Source: Mycobacterium sp. Aquia_216 (GTDB taxonomy: Bacteria > Actinomycetota > Actinomycetes > Mycobacteriales > Mycobacteriaceae). Taken from it: a stretch of 64,000 nucleotides of DNA. A model generated the notes under the pieces. The model worked only from the letters and a program-made list of their open reading frames with translations. It made no database searches and had not been told where the DNA came from. The first letter of the stretch is position 1. Each line of letters starts with the position of its first letter. The stretch is from assembly GCF_026723865.1 (NCBI RefSeq), contig NZ_CP113529.1:2356001-2420000 (forward strand), in the 5' to 3' direction. Positions 1 through 9,679 of the stretch are shown piece by piece. The position numbers and the translations under genes are program-made.

Positions 1-542
1 CCGTGGCGCGAGCGCAGGAACACCCGCAGGATTCCGGCCAGCACGATCACGTTGAGGATGGCGATCAGATAGAGGAACACGCCCGAGACGCCGGTGCCGA
101 TCAGACCCGTGTAGTGATGCAGCGCCGAGGAGTCGTCTTCGACCGGTCCGACAACGGCCCGCACTCCGATCGCCAGCAGCATTGCCAGCGCGAACACCAC
201 GCTGGAGTGGCCGAGCGAGAAGAAGAATCCGACCGCAAGCGGACGCTGCCCGTCGCTCATCAGCTTGCGGGTGGTGTTGTCGATGGCGGCGATGTGATCC
301 GCGTCGAAGGCGTGCCGCAGGCCCAGCGTGTATGCCGTGAGCCCGACGCCGATGCCAAACGCCTTGCCGCCCACGCTTAGTCGCGCCGGATCCACGATGA
401 AGAGCAGGGTAAGCCAGCCGACGAGATGCAGCGCCACGATCAGCGCCAGCATGACCGAGAGGCGCCCCCATTCCGCGGGCGTCAGGAAGCCGGGCAGCCG
501 GGCTAACTTGCTCCGCGGTGCGGCGTTCTCGATGCTGGCCAT
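1..542 (-). CDS. nicT: NiCoT-family nickel/cobalt transporter, 5' part (runs off window edge)
   Basis: The minus strand is open from an ATG at 542 to the left edge, giving the first 180 residues of an integral membrane permease. It contains the NiCoT signature in TM2, RHAFDADHIAAIDN at about residues 76-89, with the metal-site residues H77, D82 and H83. A second family motif, FFFSLGHSSVVF, follows near residue 105. Hydrophobic segments lie at about 30-50 and 62-75. NicT/HoxN/NixA proteins import Ni2+ (or Co2+) across the plasma membrane for urease or hydrogenase. It is divergent from a Fur-family regulator, with a palindrome 33 nt before its start, so nickel-responsive control is likely. The C-terminal part lies outside the window. 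Confidence 0.9.
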   Translation of the reverse strand, partial: MASIENAAPRSKLARLPGFLTPAEWGRLSVMLALIVALHLVGWLTLLFIVDPARLSVGGKAFGIGVGLTAYTLGLRHAFDADHIAAIDNTTRKLMSDGQRPLAVGFFFSLGHSSVVFALAMLLAIGVRAVVGPVEDDSSALHHYTGLIGTGVSGVFLYLIAILNVIVLAGILRVFLRSRH

Positions 543-574
543 CGCCCCGACTGTAGGGTCGGGCGCGAACTGGA

Positions 575-589
575 TGCAAGTGACTTGCA
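575..589. promoter_or_regulatory. Nur-type palindrome (TGCAAGTGACTTGCA)
   Basis: This 15-bp sequence is a perfect inverted repeat about one central base: TGCAAGT-G-ACTTGCA. It fits the Streptomyces nickel-uptake-regulator box (tTGCaa-N5-ttGCAA) in the conserved TGCAA-N5-TTGCA core. It lies between the divergent nickel transporter (33 nt upstream of its ATG) and the Fur-family gene. Binding by the neighbouring Fur-like protein is inferred. Confidence 0.7.
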
Positions 590-655
590 GGAGGGATGCC
601 GCCCGGTCGGCCCCGGCGACTGGCAATCCGGGTTGTCCGGCGCAACACTGAACGG

Positions 656-1129
656 GTGACGTCCCAGCCGTCGGCGCTTGACCCCGCGGTCACCGAACGC
701 ATCGGTGACTTCCTGCGGGCCCGCGGGTTGCGGCGGATGACGTCGCGGATTCAGGTGCTGGCGGTGCTCGAACCGGTCAACGGACACCTGTCCGTCGCGG
801 AGATCCATCAGCGGGTGCGGGCCAGCCTGCCCGCCGATGCCCAGCCGCCCGACGTGGCCACCATCTACCGCACGGTGACCACGCTGGTCGAGCAGGCGGT
901 GTTGCACGCGTTGACCCTCGACGGCGGCATCACGACCTACGGGCTGGCGACCGCCCCCCACCACCACGCGGTGTGCACGCAGTGCGACTCGATCATCGAA
1001 GTGCCCGCGCGGAAGCTGAGTTCCGCGCTCGAGCACGCGATGGAGGGCAGTGCGTTCGCCCTGTCGGAGCGGGCCGGTCTGACGTTGCACGGCCTGTGCC
1101 CGCAGTGCCAGGCGGCGGCCCCGCGCTGA
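656..1129 (+). CDS. Fur-family metalloregulator, probably nickel-responsive (Nur-like)
   Basis: This is a 157-residue Fur/Zur/Nur-type repressor. An N-terminal winged helix (about residues 15-90, with MTSRIQVLAVLE and DVATIYRTVTTL) is followed by a dimerisation/metal domain with HHHAVCTQC and GLCPQC; the two CxxC pairs make a structural zinc site. The GTG at 656 was chosen because it begins close to the usual Fur N-terminus. An upstream ATG at 596 would add 20 atypical Arg/Pro-rich residues, and its purine-rich stretch abuts the codon with no spacer. It is convergent with mtr (2-nt gap) and divergent from the nickel transporter across a Nur-like box, so nickel is favoured over iron or zinc as the effector. 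That specificity is inferred from context. Confidence 0.85.
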   Translation: MTSQPSALDPAVTERIGDFLRARGLRRMTSRIQVLAVLEPVNGHLSVAEIHQRVRASLPADAQPPDVATIYRTVTTLVEQAVLHALTLDGGITTYGLATAPHHHAVCTQCDSIIEVPARKLSSALEHAMEGSAFALSERAGLTLHGLCPQCQAAAPR

Positions 1130-1131
1130 GG

Positions 1132-2511
1132 TCAGCGCAGGCCCAGCAGCGCGTTCTCCACCACCTCGGGCAGTGCCGGATGGATCCAGTACTGCCCGCG
1201 GGCCATTTCCGGGGCGGTCAGCCCGAAGCTCATCGCCTGGATCAACGGCTGGATGATCGACGATGCCTGATGGCCCATGATGTGCGCACCCAGCAGGCGG
1301 CCGGTGTCGCGCTCGGCGATGAGCTTGACGATCCCGGTGGTGTCCTCCATCGCCCAGCCGTAGGCCACGTCACCGTAATCCTGGATCTTGACCGAGACCT
1401 TGAAACCCTGTGCAATGGCTTCGTTTTCGGTCAACCCGACGCAGGCGATCTGGGGATCGGTGAACACCGCGGATGGCACGTAGCGATGGTCGGTGACGCT
1501 CATCGCGTCGGTGTCGTCCCAGTCGCACAGCAGATTGTGCTGCACCACCCGAGCCTCGTGGTTGGCGACATGCTTGAGCTGATACTTCGAGGAGACGTCG
1601 CCGAGGGCGAAAACGCCACGTGCCGTGGTTCGCTGGTACTCGTCGACGACCACGAGGCCGTCCTCGACCGCGATGCCGGCCTGCTCGAGGTCGAGTTGAT
1701 CGGCGTTGGAGACCCGGCCGGTGGCCACCAGCAGCGCATCGGCGTTCACGGTGTGGCCGTTGTCGAGTCGTACCGCGACGCCCGAGCCCTGGTTCTCGGC
1801 GCCCACGACGTTGCGGTGGGTGTGCAGTTCCCACTTGCTCGACGCGATGCGGGTGAACCGTTTGCAGAGGGCGTCATCGCAATGCCGCAGCAGGGCAGAG
1901 CCCCGGATCACCAGGGTGACCCGCGAGCCCAGCGAGGAGAAGATGTGCGCGAATTCGGCCGACACGAACCCGCCCCCGACGATCACCAGATGCTCTGGGA
2001 ACTCGGATATTCGCATGATCGTGTCGCTGGTGTAGTAGCGGGCGCCGCACTCGAGGATGGCCGGGGGTACCACGGCCCGTGCCCCCGCGGCGATCACCAC
2101 CTGGTCGGCGGTGAACTCGTCGCCGGCATCCGTGCGCAGCAGGTAGCGCCCGTCGGCCTGGACCGAGCCGAACCGGGTGTGCTGCTTGTAGACGTCGATG
2201 TTGGGCGCGGAGCTTCGATAGTCCTCACCGCCGACCCCGATCGGATCGATACGCCCGAAGACCCGTGACACGATGTCGTCCCAGCGCACCCGGTCGATGT
2301 GCGCGTCGATGCCGTAGCGCGCCGCCTCCCGGATCGTCTGGGCGACTTCGGCGGCGTAGACGAACATTTTGGTCGGGATGCACCCGACGTTCAGGCAGGT
2401 ACCGCCGAATGTGCCCTGTTCGCAGATCGCCACCCGTTTGTCGGCGAAGCGGTCGTCGAGAACGCTGTTGCCCGAACCGGTTCCGATGATCGCGATGTCG
2501 TAGGTCTCCAC
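1132..2511 (-). CDS. mtr: Mycothione reductase
   Basis: This 459-residue FAD-dependent pyridine nucleotide-disulfide oxidoreductase reduces mycothiol disulfide with NADPH to maintain the actinobacterial thiol pool. The N-terminal FAD dinucleotide motif is IIGTGSGNSV (residues 8-17). The redox-active disulfide is C39-x4-C44 in GGTCLNVGC. A second nucleotide fold contains IVGGGFVSAEFA, followed by the FAD-binding GDVSSKYQLKH. The C-terminal HPALPEVVENAL carries the His-Glu catalytic pair of this family. Length matches M. tuberculosis Mtr (Rv2855, 459 residues). It lies 4 nt downstream of the hydrolase gene and is probably co-transcribed with it. Confidence 0.96.
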   Translation of the reverse strand: METYDIAIIGTGSGNSVLDDRFADKRVAICEQGTFGGTCLNVGCIPTKMFVYAAEVAQTIREAARYGIDAHIDRVRWDDIVSRVFGRIDPIGVGGEDYRSSAPNIDVYKQHTRFGSVQADGRYLLRTDAGDEFTADQVVIAAGARAVVPPAILECGARYYTSDTIMRISEFPEHLVIVGGGFVSAEFAHIFSSLGSRVTLVIRGSALLRHCDDALCKRFTRIASSKWELHTHRNVVGAENQGSGVAVRLDNGHTVNADALLVATGRVSNADQLDLEQAGIAVEDGLVVVDEYQRTTARGVFALGDVSSKYQLKHVANHEARVVQHNLLCDWDDTDAMSVTDHRYVPSAVFTDPQIACVGLTENEAIAQGFKVSVKIQDYGDVAYGWAMEDTTGIVKLIAERDTGRLLGAHIMGHQASSIIQPLIQAMSFGLTAPEMARGQYWIHPALPEVVENALLGLR

Positions 2512-2515
2512 GCCG

Positions 2516-3550
2516 TCACCCCTTTCCGAACGATGCCGAGGCGTCGGTGCTGTTGGTGCGCAGGTAGCCGTCCAGCCAGAGATCCATTTCCCGATAGGCG
2601 ACTTCCCGTGGTTCCTTCAGGGACAGGAACACGTCGTGTTTGGCATCGGCTACCGGAATGACGGTGCTGCGGTTCCCGATGCAGCCCGCCCACCTGGCGA
2701 TCTGGGTGACGTCGAGAACCGCGTCGCCGCGTTGCATGGACAACGCGTCCGCGCTTTCGCGCACGCTGTGGTCCGAGCGCAGGATCAGGTTCGGCACGCC
2801 GACATCGAGGCCCCGGTGTAGCCGGGCCTGGCCGCGGCGCACGGCGTGTAGCCACCCCGCGGTGATAGGGAAGCCGCCCAACGGTTTCCACTGCAGGTTG
2901 TAGTCGAACTCGCCGTCGTAGTCGCGGTGCAGGGTGGAGCCGTAGCCGCCCCTGCTGGTCGGCCGCAGCACGACTTTGGAACGCACCCGCGACAGGCCGG
3001 CGATCATCGCCGAGGTCATTCCCAGGCGCAGCACTGCCGGGCCATGCAGATCCAGGAATGGGCTGTTAAGTATCAGGCCGCCGATGCCGGCGTGCGCCTT
3101 GGCGTTTCGTCGGCGTAACCGATCCAGCCACAGCGGCACGATCAGACCGCCGGCGGAATGGCCGTACATCAGGACCTTCACGTCACTGTCGGGACCGCCC
3201 CGCTCGCCGATCACGGCCAGCGCACGGTCGAGTTCGGTGTCGTAGTGGGCGAGATCGGTGATGAAGTGCGGGGTCTGGCCGTCGCGGTGCGATCGGCCGC
3301 ACTTCTGTAGGTCCAACGCATAGAAGGTGAAACCGAGGCTGGCGAAGTGGTCGGCCAGCGCGGTGTTGAAGAAGTAGTCGGTGTAACCGTGCACCGTCAG
3401 GACCGCGTGCTCGAGACCTCTGGTATCCGCGGCTTCCGGGCCGCGCCGGATCAGGGTTGCGACGATGTCGCCCTCTCCGGCGGGATCGGGCCCCAATCCG
3501 ATGGTGTATTGCCAGTAGCCAGGCAGGACGTCGGGGACCCAGCCAGTCAC
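2516..3550 (-). CDS. Alpha/beta hydrolase (Rv2854-like, monoacylglycerol lipase type)
   Basis: This 344-residue alpha/beta-hydrolase has the serine nucleophile elbow GHSAGG (S132) and an oxyanion-type HGYTDYF near residue 54. A C-terminal acid/His pair is likely, with a candidate His in ADAKHDVF near residue 317. It resembles serine aminopeptidase S33/lysophospholipase proteins and corresponds by position to Rv2854 beside mtr. The substrate is unknown. The GTG start at 3550 is preceded by TAAGCT six bases upstream, fitting a leaderless transcript. mtr follows immediately. Confidence 0.85.
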   Translation of the reverse strand: MTGWVPDVLPGYWQYTIGLGPDPAGEGDIVATLIRRGPEAADTRGLEHAVLTVHGYTDYFFNTALADHFASLGFTFYALDLQKCGRSHRDGQTPHFITDLAHYDTELDRALAVIGERGGPDSDVKVLMYGHSAGGLIVPLWLDRLRRRNAKAHAGIGGLILNSPFLDLHGPAVLRLGMTSAMIAGLSRVRSKVVLRPTSRGGYGSTLHRDYDGEFDYNLQWKPLGGFPITAGWLHAVRRGQARLHRGLDVGVPNLILRSDHSVRESADALSMQRGDAVLDVTQIARWAGCIGNRSTVIPVADAKHDVFLSLKEPREVAYREMDLWLDGYLRTNSTDASASFGKG

Positions 3551-3556
3551 CAGGCC

Positions 3557-3562
3557 AGCTTA
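3557..3562 (-). promoter_or_regulatory. -10 element TAAGCT for the hydrolase-mtr pair (leaderless)
   Basis: On the minus strand TAAGCT lies 6 nt before the GTG start at 3550, which fits the mycobacterial TANNNT -10 motif with transcription starting at or next to the start codon. No ribosome binding site is visible. Confidence 0.55.
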
Positions 3563-3672
3563 GCGTGGCGAACACTTTTGCTGGTTACGGCAGGTGCAGG
3601 TCGTTGCGGTCGCGCGGGTCGGGATAACCTGATGACCGGCTGGGAAAGGACCAGGAAAGGACAGGCGTTTCG

Positions 3673-5157
3673 GTGTCAGACACAGCGGCGCGCACCGACG
3701 TCGTGCTGGTCGGCGCCGGCATCATGAGCGCCACCCTGGCCGCATTGCTGCGCCGCCTCGAGCCGGACTGGTCGATTACCGTGATCGAGCGGCTGGATGC
3801 CGTCGCCGCGGAGAGCAGCAGCCCGTGGAACAACGCCGGCACCGGTCACGCCGGGCTGTGCGAGATGAACTACACACCGGAGCGCCCCGGCTCCCAGGGG
3901 GCGATCGACATCACCAAAGCGGTGTCCATCAACGAGCAATTCCAGGTGACCCGCCAGTTCTGGGCCTACGCCGTCGAGAACGGCGTCCTCACCGATCGAA
4001 GCTTCCTCAACTCCGTCCCGCACGTCAGTTTCGTGCACGGTGCGCAACGGGTCGACTATCTGCGACGGCGCCAGCAGGCCCTGGCGGGCAACCCGCTGTT
4101 CGCCGGCACGGAATTGGTCGACGACCCGGATGAATTCGCCCGCCGGCTTCCATTCATGGCCGCCAAGCGTGACTTCTCCGAGCCGATCGCACTCAACTGG
4201 GCCAACGACGGCACCGACGTCGACTTTGGTTCGCTGACCAAGCAACTCGTCGGCTTCTGCGTGCGCAACGGCGTCACCGCCCTGTTCGGCCACGAGGTCC
4301 GCAACCTGACCCGTCGATCCGGCGGCTGGACCCTACAGATCGGCAATCGCCGCACCGGCGAAAAGCGCAAGCTGGACGCGAAATTCGTATTCGTCGGCGC
4401 CGGTGGTGAGGCACTGCCGCTGTTACAGAAGTCGGGCATCAAAGAGGTCAGGGGCTTCGCCGGCTTCCCGATCGGCGGCCGGTTCCTGCGAGCGGACAAC
4501 CCGGCGCTGACCGCTGCGCACCGGGCCAAGGTCTACGGCGTCCCCGCGCCCGGCGCCCCGCCGCTGGGTGCGCTGCATCTGGACCTGCGGTTCGTCAACG
4601 GCAAGTCGTGGCTGGTCTTCGGGCCTTATGCCGGCTGGTCGCCTAAGTTCTTGAAGCGTGGCCACCTCAGCGATTTGCCCCGATCGGTCCGGCGGGACAA
4701 CGTCGTGTCGATGCTGGGAGTCGGCATCAACGAGATCACCCTGGTCAATTACTTGATCCGCCAACTGCGGCTCACCGAACGCGACCGGATGCGCGCGCTG
4801 CGCGAATTCGCGCCCAGTGCGCTGGATTCGGATTGGCAGCTGACGGTCGCCGGTCAGCGCGTGCAGGTGATCCGGCGGGCCAAGGGCACCGGAGGGGTGC
4901 TCGAATTCGGTACCACCGTGGTCGGCTCGGCCGACGGCAGCATCGCCGGATTGCTCGGCGGTTCCCCGGGAGCCTCGACCGCGGTGCCGATCATGCTCGA
5001 GGTGCTGGCGAGCTGCTTTGCTACCCGGTATCCGACCTGGCTGCCCAGGCTCAAAGAGATGATTCCCTCGTTAGGGGCCCAGTTATCCGATGAACCGGCC
5101 CTCTACGACGAGGTGCGGTCGTGGAGCGCAGGAGTACTACAGTTGAACGCCTCGTGA
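3673..5157 (+). CDS. mqo: Malate:quinone oxidoreductase
   Basis: This 494-residue FAD-dependent peripheral membrane enzyme oxidises malate to oxaloacetate and passes electrons to menaquinone. The N-terminal FAD motif is [13 protein letters not shown], followed by family motifs [13 protein letters not shown] and CEMNYTPE. The conserved C-terminal segment includes [15 protein letters not shown] and [15 protein letters not shown]. Length is typical (about 490-500). The GTG start at 3673 follows the purine-rich stretch AGGAAAGGAC. A TAACCT at 3625-3630 is a possible -10, shared in a short divergent region with the hydrolase gene. Confidence 0.96.
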   Translation: MSDTAARTDVVLVGAGIMSATLAALLRRLEPDWSITVIERLDAVAAESSSPWNNAGTGHAGLCEMNYTPERPGSQGAIDITKAVSINEQFQVTRQFWAYAVENGVLTDRSFLNSVPHVSFVHGAQRVDYLRRRQQALAGNPLFAGTELVDDPDEFARRLPFMAAKRDFSEPIALNWANDGTDVDFGSLTKQLVGFCVRNGVTALFGHEVRNLTRRSGGWTLQIGNRRTGEKRKLDAKFVFVGAGGEALPLLQKSGIKEVRGFAGFPIGGRFLRADNPALTAAHRAKVYGVPAPGAPPLGALHLDLRFVNGKSWLVFGPYAGWSPKFLKRGHLSDLPRSVRRDNVVSMLGVGINEITLVNYLIRQLRLTERDRMRALREFAPSALDSDWQLTVAGQRVQVIRRAKGTGGVLEFGTTVVGSADGSIAGLLGGSPGASTAVPIMLEVLASCFATRYPTWLPRLKEMIPSLGAQLSDEPALYDEVRSWSAGVLQLNAS

Positions 5158-5202
5158 CCCGCGCCGGGCAGCGATGCAAAGCGAGAAGGAGGACCGGCGC
5201 AA

Positions 5203-5673
5203 ATGACTGAAGCGCTACGCCGCATCTGGGCCAAAGACCTTGACGCGCAAACACTTTACGAGCTACTCAAGCTTCGGGTAGAGGTGTTCGTCGTCGAGCA
5301 GGCCATCCCGTACCCGGAGCTGGACGGGCGCGACTTGCTCGCCGAGACGCGGCACTTCTGGCTGGAAACGCATGACGGCGAGGTGATCTGCACGCTGCGG
5401 CTGATGGAGGAGCACGCCGGAGGCGAGAAAGCTTTCCGGATCGGGCGGCTGTGCACCAAACGCAGCGCGCGCGGACAGGGCCACACCACCCGGCTGCTGC
5501 GCGCGGCACTGGCCGAGGTCGGCAACTATCCGTGCCGGATCAACGCACAGACCTATCTGGCTGACATGTACGCGCAACACGGTTTTGTCCGCGACGGCGA
5601 CGATTTCCTCGACGACGGCGTTCCGCACGTCCCGATGCTGCGGCCCGGCTCCGGGCTGGCGGCCAAGCCGTGA
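5203..5673 (+). CDS. GNAT-family N-acetyltransferase (ElaA-like, Rv2851c type)
   Basis: This 156-residue single-domain acetyltransferase has the ElaA-type N-terminus [16 protein letters not shown] and PELDGRDL, and the acetyl-CoA pyrophosphate loop near residues 80-95 ([13 protein letters not shown], an R/Q-x-x-G-x-G/A form). The C-terminal [15 protein letters not shown] is typical. The substrate is unknown. The ATG at 5203 follows a strong AGAAGGAGGA site. Its stop codon overlaps the start of the downstream chelatase gene by 4 nt, so the two are translationally coupled; the same pairing is seen at Rv2851c-Rv2850c. Confidence 0.88.
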   Translation: MTEALRRIWAKDLDAQTLYELLKLRVEVFVVEQAIPYPELDGRDLLAETRHFWLETHDGEVICTLRLMEEHAGGEKAFRIGRLCTKRSARGQGHTTRLLRAALAEVGNYPCRINAQTYLADMYAQHGFVRDGDDFLDDGVPHVPMLRPGSGLAAKP

Positions 5674-7508
5674 AGCCTTACCCGTTCAGCGCGATCGTCG
5701 GCCACGATCAGTTGCGGCTGGCGCTGCTGTTGTGTGCGGTGCGCCCGGAAATCGGTGGCGCGCTGATCCGCGGCGAGAAGGGCACCGCCAAATCGACGGC
5801 CGTCCGGGGCCTTGCCGCGCTGCTGTCGGCGGCGACCGGGGGTAACGGTGCCGCAGCGGGCCTGGTCGAAATGCCTTTGGGTGCAACCGAAGACCGGGTG
5901 ATCGGGTCGCTGGATCTGCAGCGGGTGCTGCGCGACGGTGAGCATGCGTTCTCACCGGGATTGCTCGCGCGTGCCCACGGTGGCGTGCTGTACGTCGACG
6001 AGGTCAACCTGCTGCACGACCACCTGGTCGACGTGCTGCTCGACGCCGCCGCGATGGGGCGGGTGCACATCGAACGCGACGGCATCTCGCACACGCATGA
6101 GGCCCGGTTCGTGCTGATCGGCACGATGAATCCGGAGGAGGGTGAGCTGCGCCCGCAGCTGCTCGACCGGTTCGGTCTCACGGTCGACGTGCATGCGTCG
6201 CGTGACGTCGACGTTCGAGTGGAGGTCATCCGGCAGCGGATGGCCTACGAGGCCGACCCGGACGCATTCGCCGTGCGATATGCGGCCGACGAAGCCGAGT
6301 TGGCCCAGCGGATTGCCGTGGCCCGCACGCGGGTCGACGATGTGGTGTTGCCGGACAACGAATTACGGCGTATCGCGGCGGTGTGCGCGGCGTTCGACGT
6401 CGACGGGATGCGGGCCGATCTGGTGGTGGCCCGCACCGCCGTCGCCCACGCCGCCTGGCGGGGTGCCGCAAGTGTCGAGGAGCAGGACATCCGGGTGGCG
6501 GCAGAACTGGCGCTACCGCATCGGCGCCGCCGCGACCCGTTCGACGATCCTGGTATCGACCGCGACCAGCTGGACGAGGCCCTGGCGTGGGCCGGTAATG
6601 ATTTAGAACCTGACCCGGACCCACCCGGTGGCGGTCAGTCCGCCAATAGTACTGATTCGAAACATGATTCGAGCTCTAATGTAGCGCCGCAGCCGCCCAA
6701 GACACGGCCCAGCGCCCCACCGTCGAAAACCTTTCGTGCCCGCGCGCTGACGGTTCCCGGTGTCGGGGAGGGCGCGCCCGGCCGGCGGTCGCGGGCCCGC
6801 AACCGATCCGGAAGCGTGGTGGCCGCCGCCGACTCCGATGACGCCGGCGCGCACGGACTGCACCTGTTCGCCACGCTGCTGTCGGCCGCCGAGCGCGCCG
6901 GGGCCGGGGCGCTGCGCCCGCGTCCCGACGACGTCCGCCGCGCGGTCCGCGAGGGACGCGAAGGCAACCTGGTGATCTTCGTCGTCGACGCGTCCGGGTC
7001 GATGGCCGCCCGGGACCGGATGGCCGCGGTCAGCGGTGCCACTCTGTCGCTGTTGCGCGACGCCTATCAGCGGCGTGACAAGGTCGCGGTGATCACCTTC
7101 CGGCAGCAGCAGGCGCGACTCTTGCTCCCGCCGACGTCGTCGGCGCACATCGCCGGCCGACGGCTGGCCCGATTCGATACGGGCGGGAAGACGCCGCTGG
7201 CCGAGGGTCTGCTGGCCGCGCGGGAGCTGATCGTCCGGGAACGCGCGCGCGACCGGGCGCGGCGTCCCTTGGTTGTGGTACTCACCGACGGCCGGGCCAC
7301 CGCGGGTCGCGACCCGTTGGGCCGCAGTCGGATCGCGGCGTCCCGCCTGGTCGCCGAAGGCGCGGCGGCGGTGGTGGTGGACTGCGAAACATCCCATGTG
7401 CGACTGGGATTGGCCGGGCAGCTGGCCCGCCAACTCGGTGCACCGACCGTTCGGCTGGAGCATTTGCACGCCGATCAGCTGACCCGGGCCGTGCGCAGCG
7501 CGGCCTAG
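5670..7508 (+). CDS. Magnesium/cobalt chelatase AAA-vWA subunit (ChlI-ChlD fusion)
   Basis: This 612-residue protein fuses an AAA+ chelatase domain to a von Willebrand A domain. Walker A is GEKGTAKS (residues 35-42), Walker [10 protein letters not shown] (about 107-115), and sensor 1 [19 protein letters not shown] Pro/Ser-rich linker (about 310-370) precedes the vWA domain with MIDAS motif DASGS near residue 437. Homologues (Rv2850c) supply the ATPase subunit that works with a CobN-type large subunit to insert cobalt into the corrin ring. Placement directly before cobO and cobB supports a cobaltochelatase role. The GTG start overlaps the GNAT stop by 4 nt. Confidence 0.9.
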   Translation: MKPYPFSAIVGHDQLRLALLLCAVRPEIGGALIRGEKGTAKSTAVRGLAALLSAATGGNGAAAGLVEMPLGATEDRVIGSLDLQRVLRDGEHAFSPGLLARAHGGVLYVDEVNLLHDHLVDVLLDAAAMGRVHIERDGISHTHEARFVLIGTMNPEEGELRPQLLDRFGLTVDVHASRDVDVRVEVIRQRMAYEADPDAFAVRYAADEAELAQRIAVARTRVDDVVLPDNELRRIAAVCAAFDVDGMRADLVVARTAVAHAAWRGAASVEEQDIRVAAELALPHRRRRDPFDDPGIDRDQLDEALAWAGNDLEPDPDPPGGGQSANSTDSKHDSSSNVAPQPPKTRPSAPPSKTFRARALTVPGVGEGAPGRRSRARNRSGSVVAAADSDDAGAHGLHLFATLLSAAERAGAGALRPRPDDVRRAVREGREGNLVIFVVDASGSMAARDRMAAVSGATLSLLRDAYQRRDKVAVITFRQQQARLLLPPTSSAHIAGRRLARFDTGGKTPLAEGLLAARELIVRERARDRARRPLVVVLTDGRATAGRDPLGRSRIAASRLVAEGAAAVVVDCETSHVRLGLAGQLARQLGAPTVRLEHLHADQLTRAVRSAA

Positions 7509-7540
7509 GCGGCGGCCCGCAACAAAGGAGGTGTGCCCTC

Positions 7541-8155
7541 ATGCCACAGGGAACCCCGGTGCAGGTCCCCGACGACGGACTGACGACGAGGGACCGGCGG
7601 AATCTGCCGGTGCTGGCGGTGCACACCGGAGACGGTAAGGGAAAGTCGACGGCGGCGTTCGGAATGGCGTTGCGCGCGTGGAATGTCGGGCTCGACGTCG
7701 CGGTCTTCCAATTCGTCAAGAGCGCGAAGTGGAAGGTGGGCGAGGAGGCCGTCTTTCGCCAGCTCGGCCAACTGCACGACGAGCACGGTGTCGGGGGAGC
7801 GGTCGAATGGCACAAGATGGGCGCCGGCTGGTCTTGGTCGCGTAAACCCGGCAGTGCGGACGACCATGCGGCGGCGGCCTCCGACGGCTGGGCCGAGATC
7901 GCGCGCCGGCTGGCCGAGCATCGCCACGACTTCTACGTGCTCGACGAGTTCACCTATCCGCTGAAGTGGGGCTGGGTGGACGTCGACGAGGTGGTGGACG
8001 CGCTGCGGAACCGGCCCGGCCATCAGCATGTGGTGATTACCGGCCGCGCCGCGCCGCCGAAGTTGGTCGAGGCAGCGGACCTGGTCACCGAGATGGCCAA
8101 GGTCAAGCACCCGATGGACGCGGGGCGCAAGGGCCAAAAGGGCATCGAGTGGTGA
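7541..8155 (+). CDS. cobO: Cob(I)yrinic acid a,c-diamide adenosyltransferase
   Basis: This 204-residue CobA/CobO-type adenosyltransferase transfers adenosyl from ATP to reduced corrinoid. The P-loop is GDGKGKST (residues 30-37). The family segment VFQFVKSAKW and the C-terminal KVKHPMDAGRKGQKGIEW are conserved. The ATG at 7541 follows AAAGGAGG with good spacing. The stop overlaps the cobB GTG start by 4 nt. It sits between the chelatase subunit and cobB in the order seen in M. tuberculosis (Rv2850c-Rv2849c-Rv2848c). Confidence 0.95.
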   Translation: MPQGTPVQVPDDGLTTRDRRNLPVLAVHTGDGKGKSTAAFGMALRAWNVGLDVAVFQFVKSAKWKVGEEAVFRQLGQLHDEHGVGGAVEWHKMGAGWSWSRKPGSADDHAAAASDGWAEIARRLAEHRHDFYVLDEFTYPLKWGWVDVDEVVDALRNRPGHQHVVITGRAAPPKLVEAADLVTEMAKVKHPMDAGRKGQKGIEW

Positions 8156-9558
8156 ATGCTGCCGCGGTCGTCGTCGCCGCGCCCGCGTCGGGCAGCGGAA
8201 AGACCACGGTCGCAACGGGTTTGATCGGCGCCCTGCGCGATGCAGGGCATACGGTCGCGCCGTTCAAGGTGGGCCCGGACTTCATCGACCCTGGCTACCA
8301 TGGGCTGGCCGCGGGCCGGCCCGGCCGCAACCTCGATCCGGTCATGGTGGGCGAACAACTGATCGGTCCGCTCTACGCGCACGGCGCCGCCGGCGCGGAC
8401 GTCGCGGTGATCGAGGGCGTGATGGGGTTGTTCGACGGGCGGATCGGGCCCCGTGGGAATCCGGTGCCGTCCCCGCCGCCGGGCTCCACCGCCCACGTCG
8501 CCGGGTTGGTGGGCGCCCCGGTGATCCTGGTCGTCGATGCGCGCGGCCAAAGCCACAGCATTGCCGCACTGCTGCACGGCTTTTCCACCTTCGATACCGC
8601 AACCCGGATCGCCGGCGTGATTCTCAACCGGGTGGGATCCGCCCGCCACGAGCAGGTGCTGCGGCAGGCCTGCGAGCACACCGGTGTCCCGGTCTTGGGC
8701 GCCATTCCGCGCACCGCCGAATTGGAGCTGCCGTCAAGGTATTTGGGTCTGGTTACCGCGGTTGAATATGGCCGCCGGGCCCGGCGGGCGGTCGAGGCGA
8801 TGACCGGGCTGATCGCGCGGCACGTCGACCTGGCGGCGGTGATGGCGGTCGCCCGAAGCAGTATCGGCGGTGCACCGTGGGATCCGATGGCCGCGGTGGG
8901 GGAGACCGCGGGCCGGCACCGCGCCACGGTGGCGATGGCCGCCGGGAAGGCCTTCAGCTTCGGCTACGCCGAACACGCCGAGCTGCTGCGGGCCGCCGGC
9001 GCCGACGTGGTCGACTTCGACCCGCTGTCCGAGACGTTGCCCGACCACACTGACGCCGTGCTGCTGCCCGGCGGCTTTCCCGAACAGTTCACCGCCGAGC
9101 TGTCCGCCAATGACGTGGTGCGACAACAGATCAAGGAGCTGGCCGCGGCCGGCGCTCCGGTGCACGCGGAATGCGCCGGTCTGATCTACCTGGCCGCCGA
9201 GCTCGACGGCTACCCGATGTGCGGGGTGCTGGCCGGATCGGCACGGTTCACCCCGCATCTGAAGCTGGCGTATCGCGACGCCGTCGCGGTGGCCGATTCG
9301 GCGTTGTATGCCGCCGGGGCGCGGGTGGTCGGCCACGAATTCCACCGGACCGTGATCACCTTCACCGGGAGCTACCAGCCCGCCTGGGTCTACCGGGCAG
9401 CCGACGCGGACCACGGCGGCGCGCCGATGCGCGACGGTGTCGTGCACGCCGGCGTACACGCGTCGTATCTGCATACCCACGCCGCCGCGGTGCCGGACGC
9501 GGTGCTGCGTTTCGTCGCACGCGCCGCGGGTTCGCGAGCCGCGGGCTCGCGAACCTAA
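8152..9558 (+). CDS. cobB: Cobyrinate a,c-diamide synthase
   Basis: This 468-residue glutamine-dependent amidotransferase amidates carboxylates a and c of cobyrinic or hydrogenobyrinic acid. The N-terminal ATP-binding domain has the P-loop APASGSGKTT and the CbiA motif FKVGPDFIDPGYH. The C-terminal class I glutaminase domain has its nucleophile Cys341 in HAECAGL and the late GHEFHRT histidine. The GTG at 8152 overlaps the cobO stop; a longer reading would overlap most of the cobO 3' end in another frame and gives no CobB-like residues. Confidence 0.95.
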   Translation: MNAAAVVVAAPASGSGKTTVATGLIGALRDAGHTVAPFKVGPDFIDPGYHGLAAGRPGRNLDPVMVGEQLIGPLYAHGAAGADVAVIEGVMGLFDGRIGPRGNPVPSPPPGSTAHVAGLVGAPVILVVDARGQSHSIAALLHGFSTFDTATRIAGVILNRVGSARHEQVLRQACEHTGVPVLGAIPRTAELELPSRYLGLVTAVEYGRRARRAVEAMTGLIARHVDLAAVMAVARSSIGGAPWDPMAAVGETAGRHRATVAMAAGKAFSFGYAEHAELLRAAGADVVDFDPLSETLPDHTDAVLLPGGFPEQFTAELSANDVVRQQIKELAAAGAPVHAECAGLIYLAAELDGYPMCGVLAGSARFTPHLKLAYRDAVAVADSALYAAGARVVGHEFHRTVITFTGSYQPAWVYRAADADHGGAPMRDGVVHAGVHASYLHTHAAAVPDAVLRFVARAAGSRAAGSRT

Positions 9559-9571
9559 CGCCACGCCTTCT

Positions 9572-9632
9572 CGCGAGCGTAACGGCGCGGCGACAATTGA
9601 GCACGGAAAATCGCAGTGGCGTTACGCTCGCG
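9572..9632. repeat. 13-bp inverted repeat downstream of cobB
   Basis: CGCGAGCGTAACG at 9572-9584 is the exact reverse complement of 9620-9632, with a 35-nt spacer. It could form a long-looped hairpin in the cobB 3' region, but there is no T-run, so it may be a dispersed repeat or protein site rather than an intrinsic terminator. Confidence 0.6.
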
Positions 9633-9679
9633 GCGATGCAGGGCTGACAGGAGGCGCACGCGCCACCGCGCGCCTGCCG

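Noticed and set aside
973..2268. 431-codon plus-strand open frame over mtr
   Set aside because: It lies antisense to mycothione reductase and has no recognisable domain; such frames are expected in GC-rich DNA.
7509..7540. Cobalamin riboswitch before cobO
   Set aside because: The 32-nt gap is too short and holds only the ribosome site; no riboswitch elements were seen.
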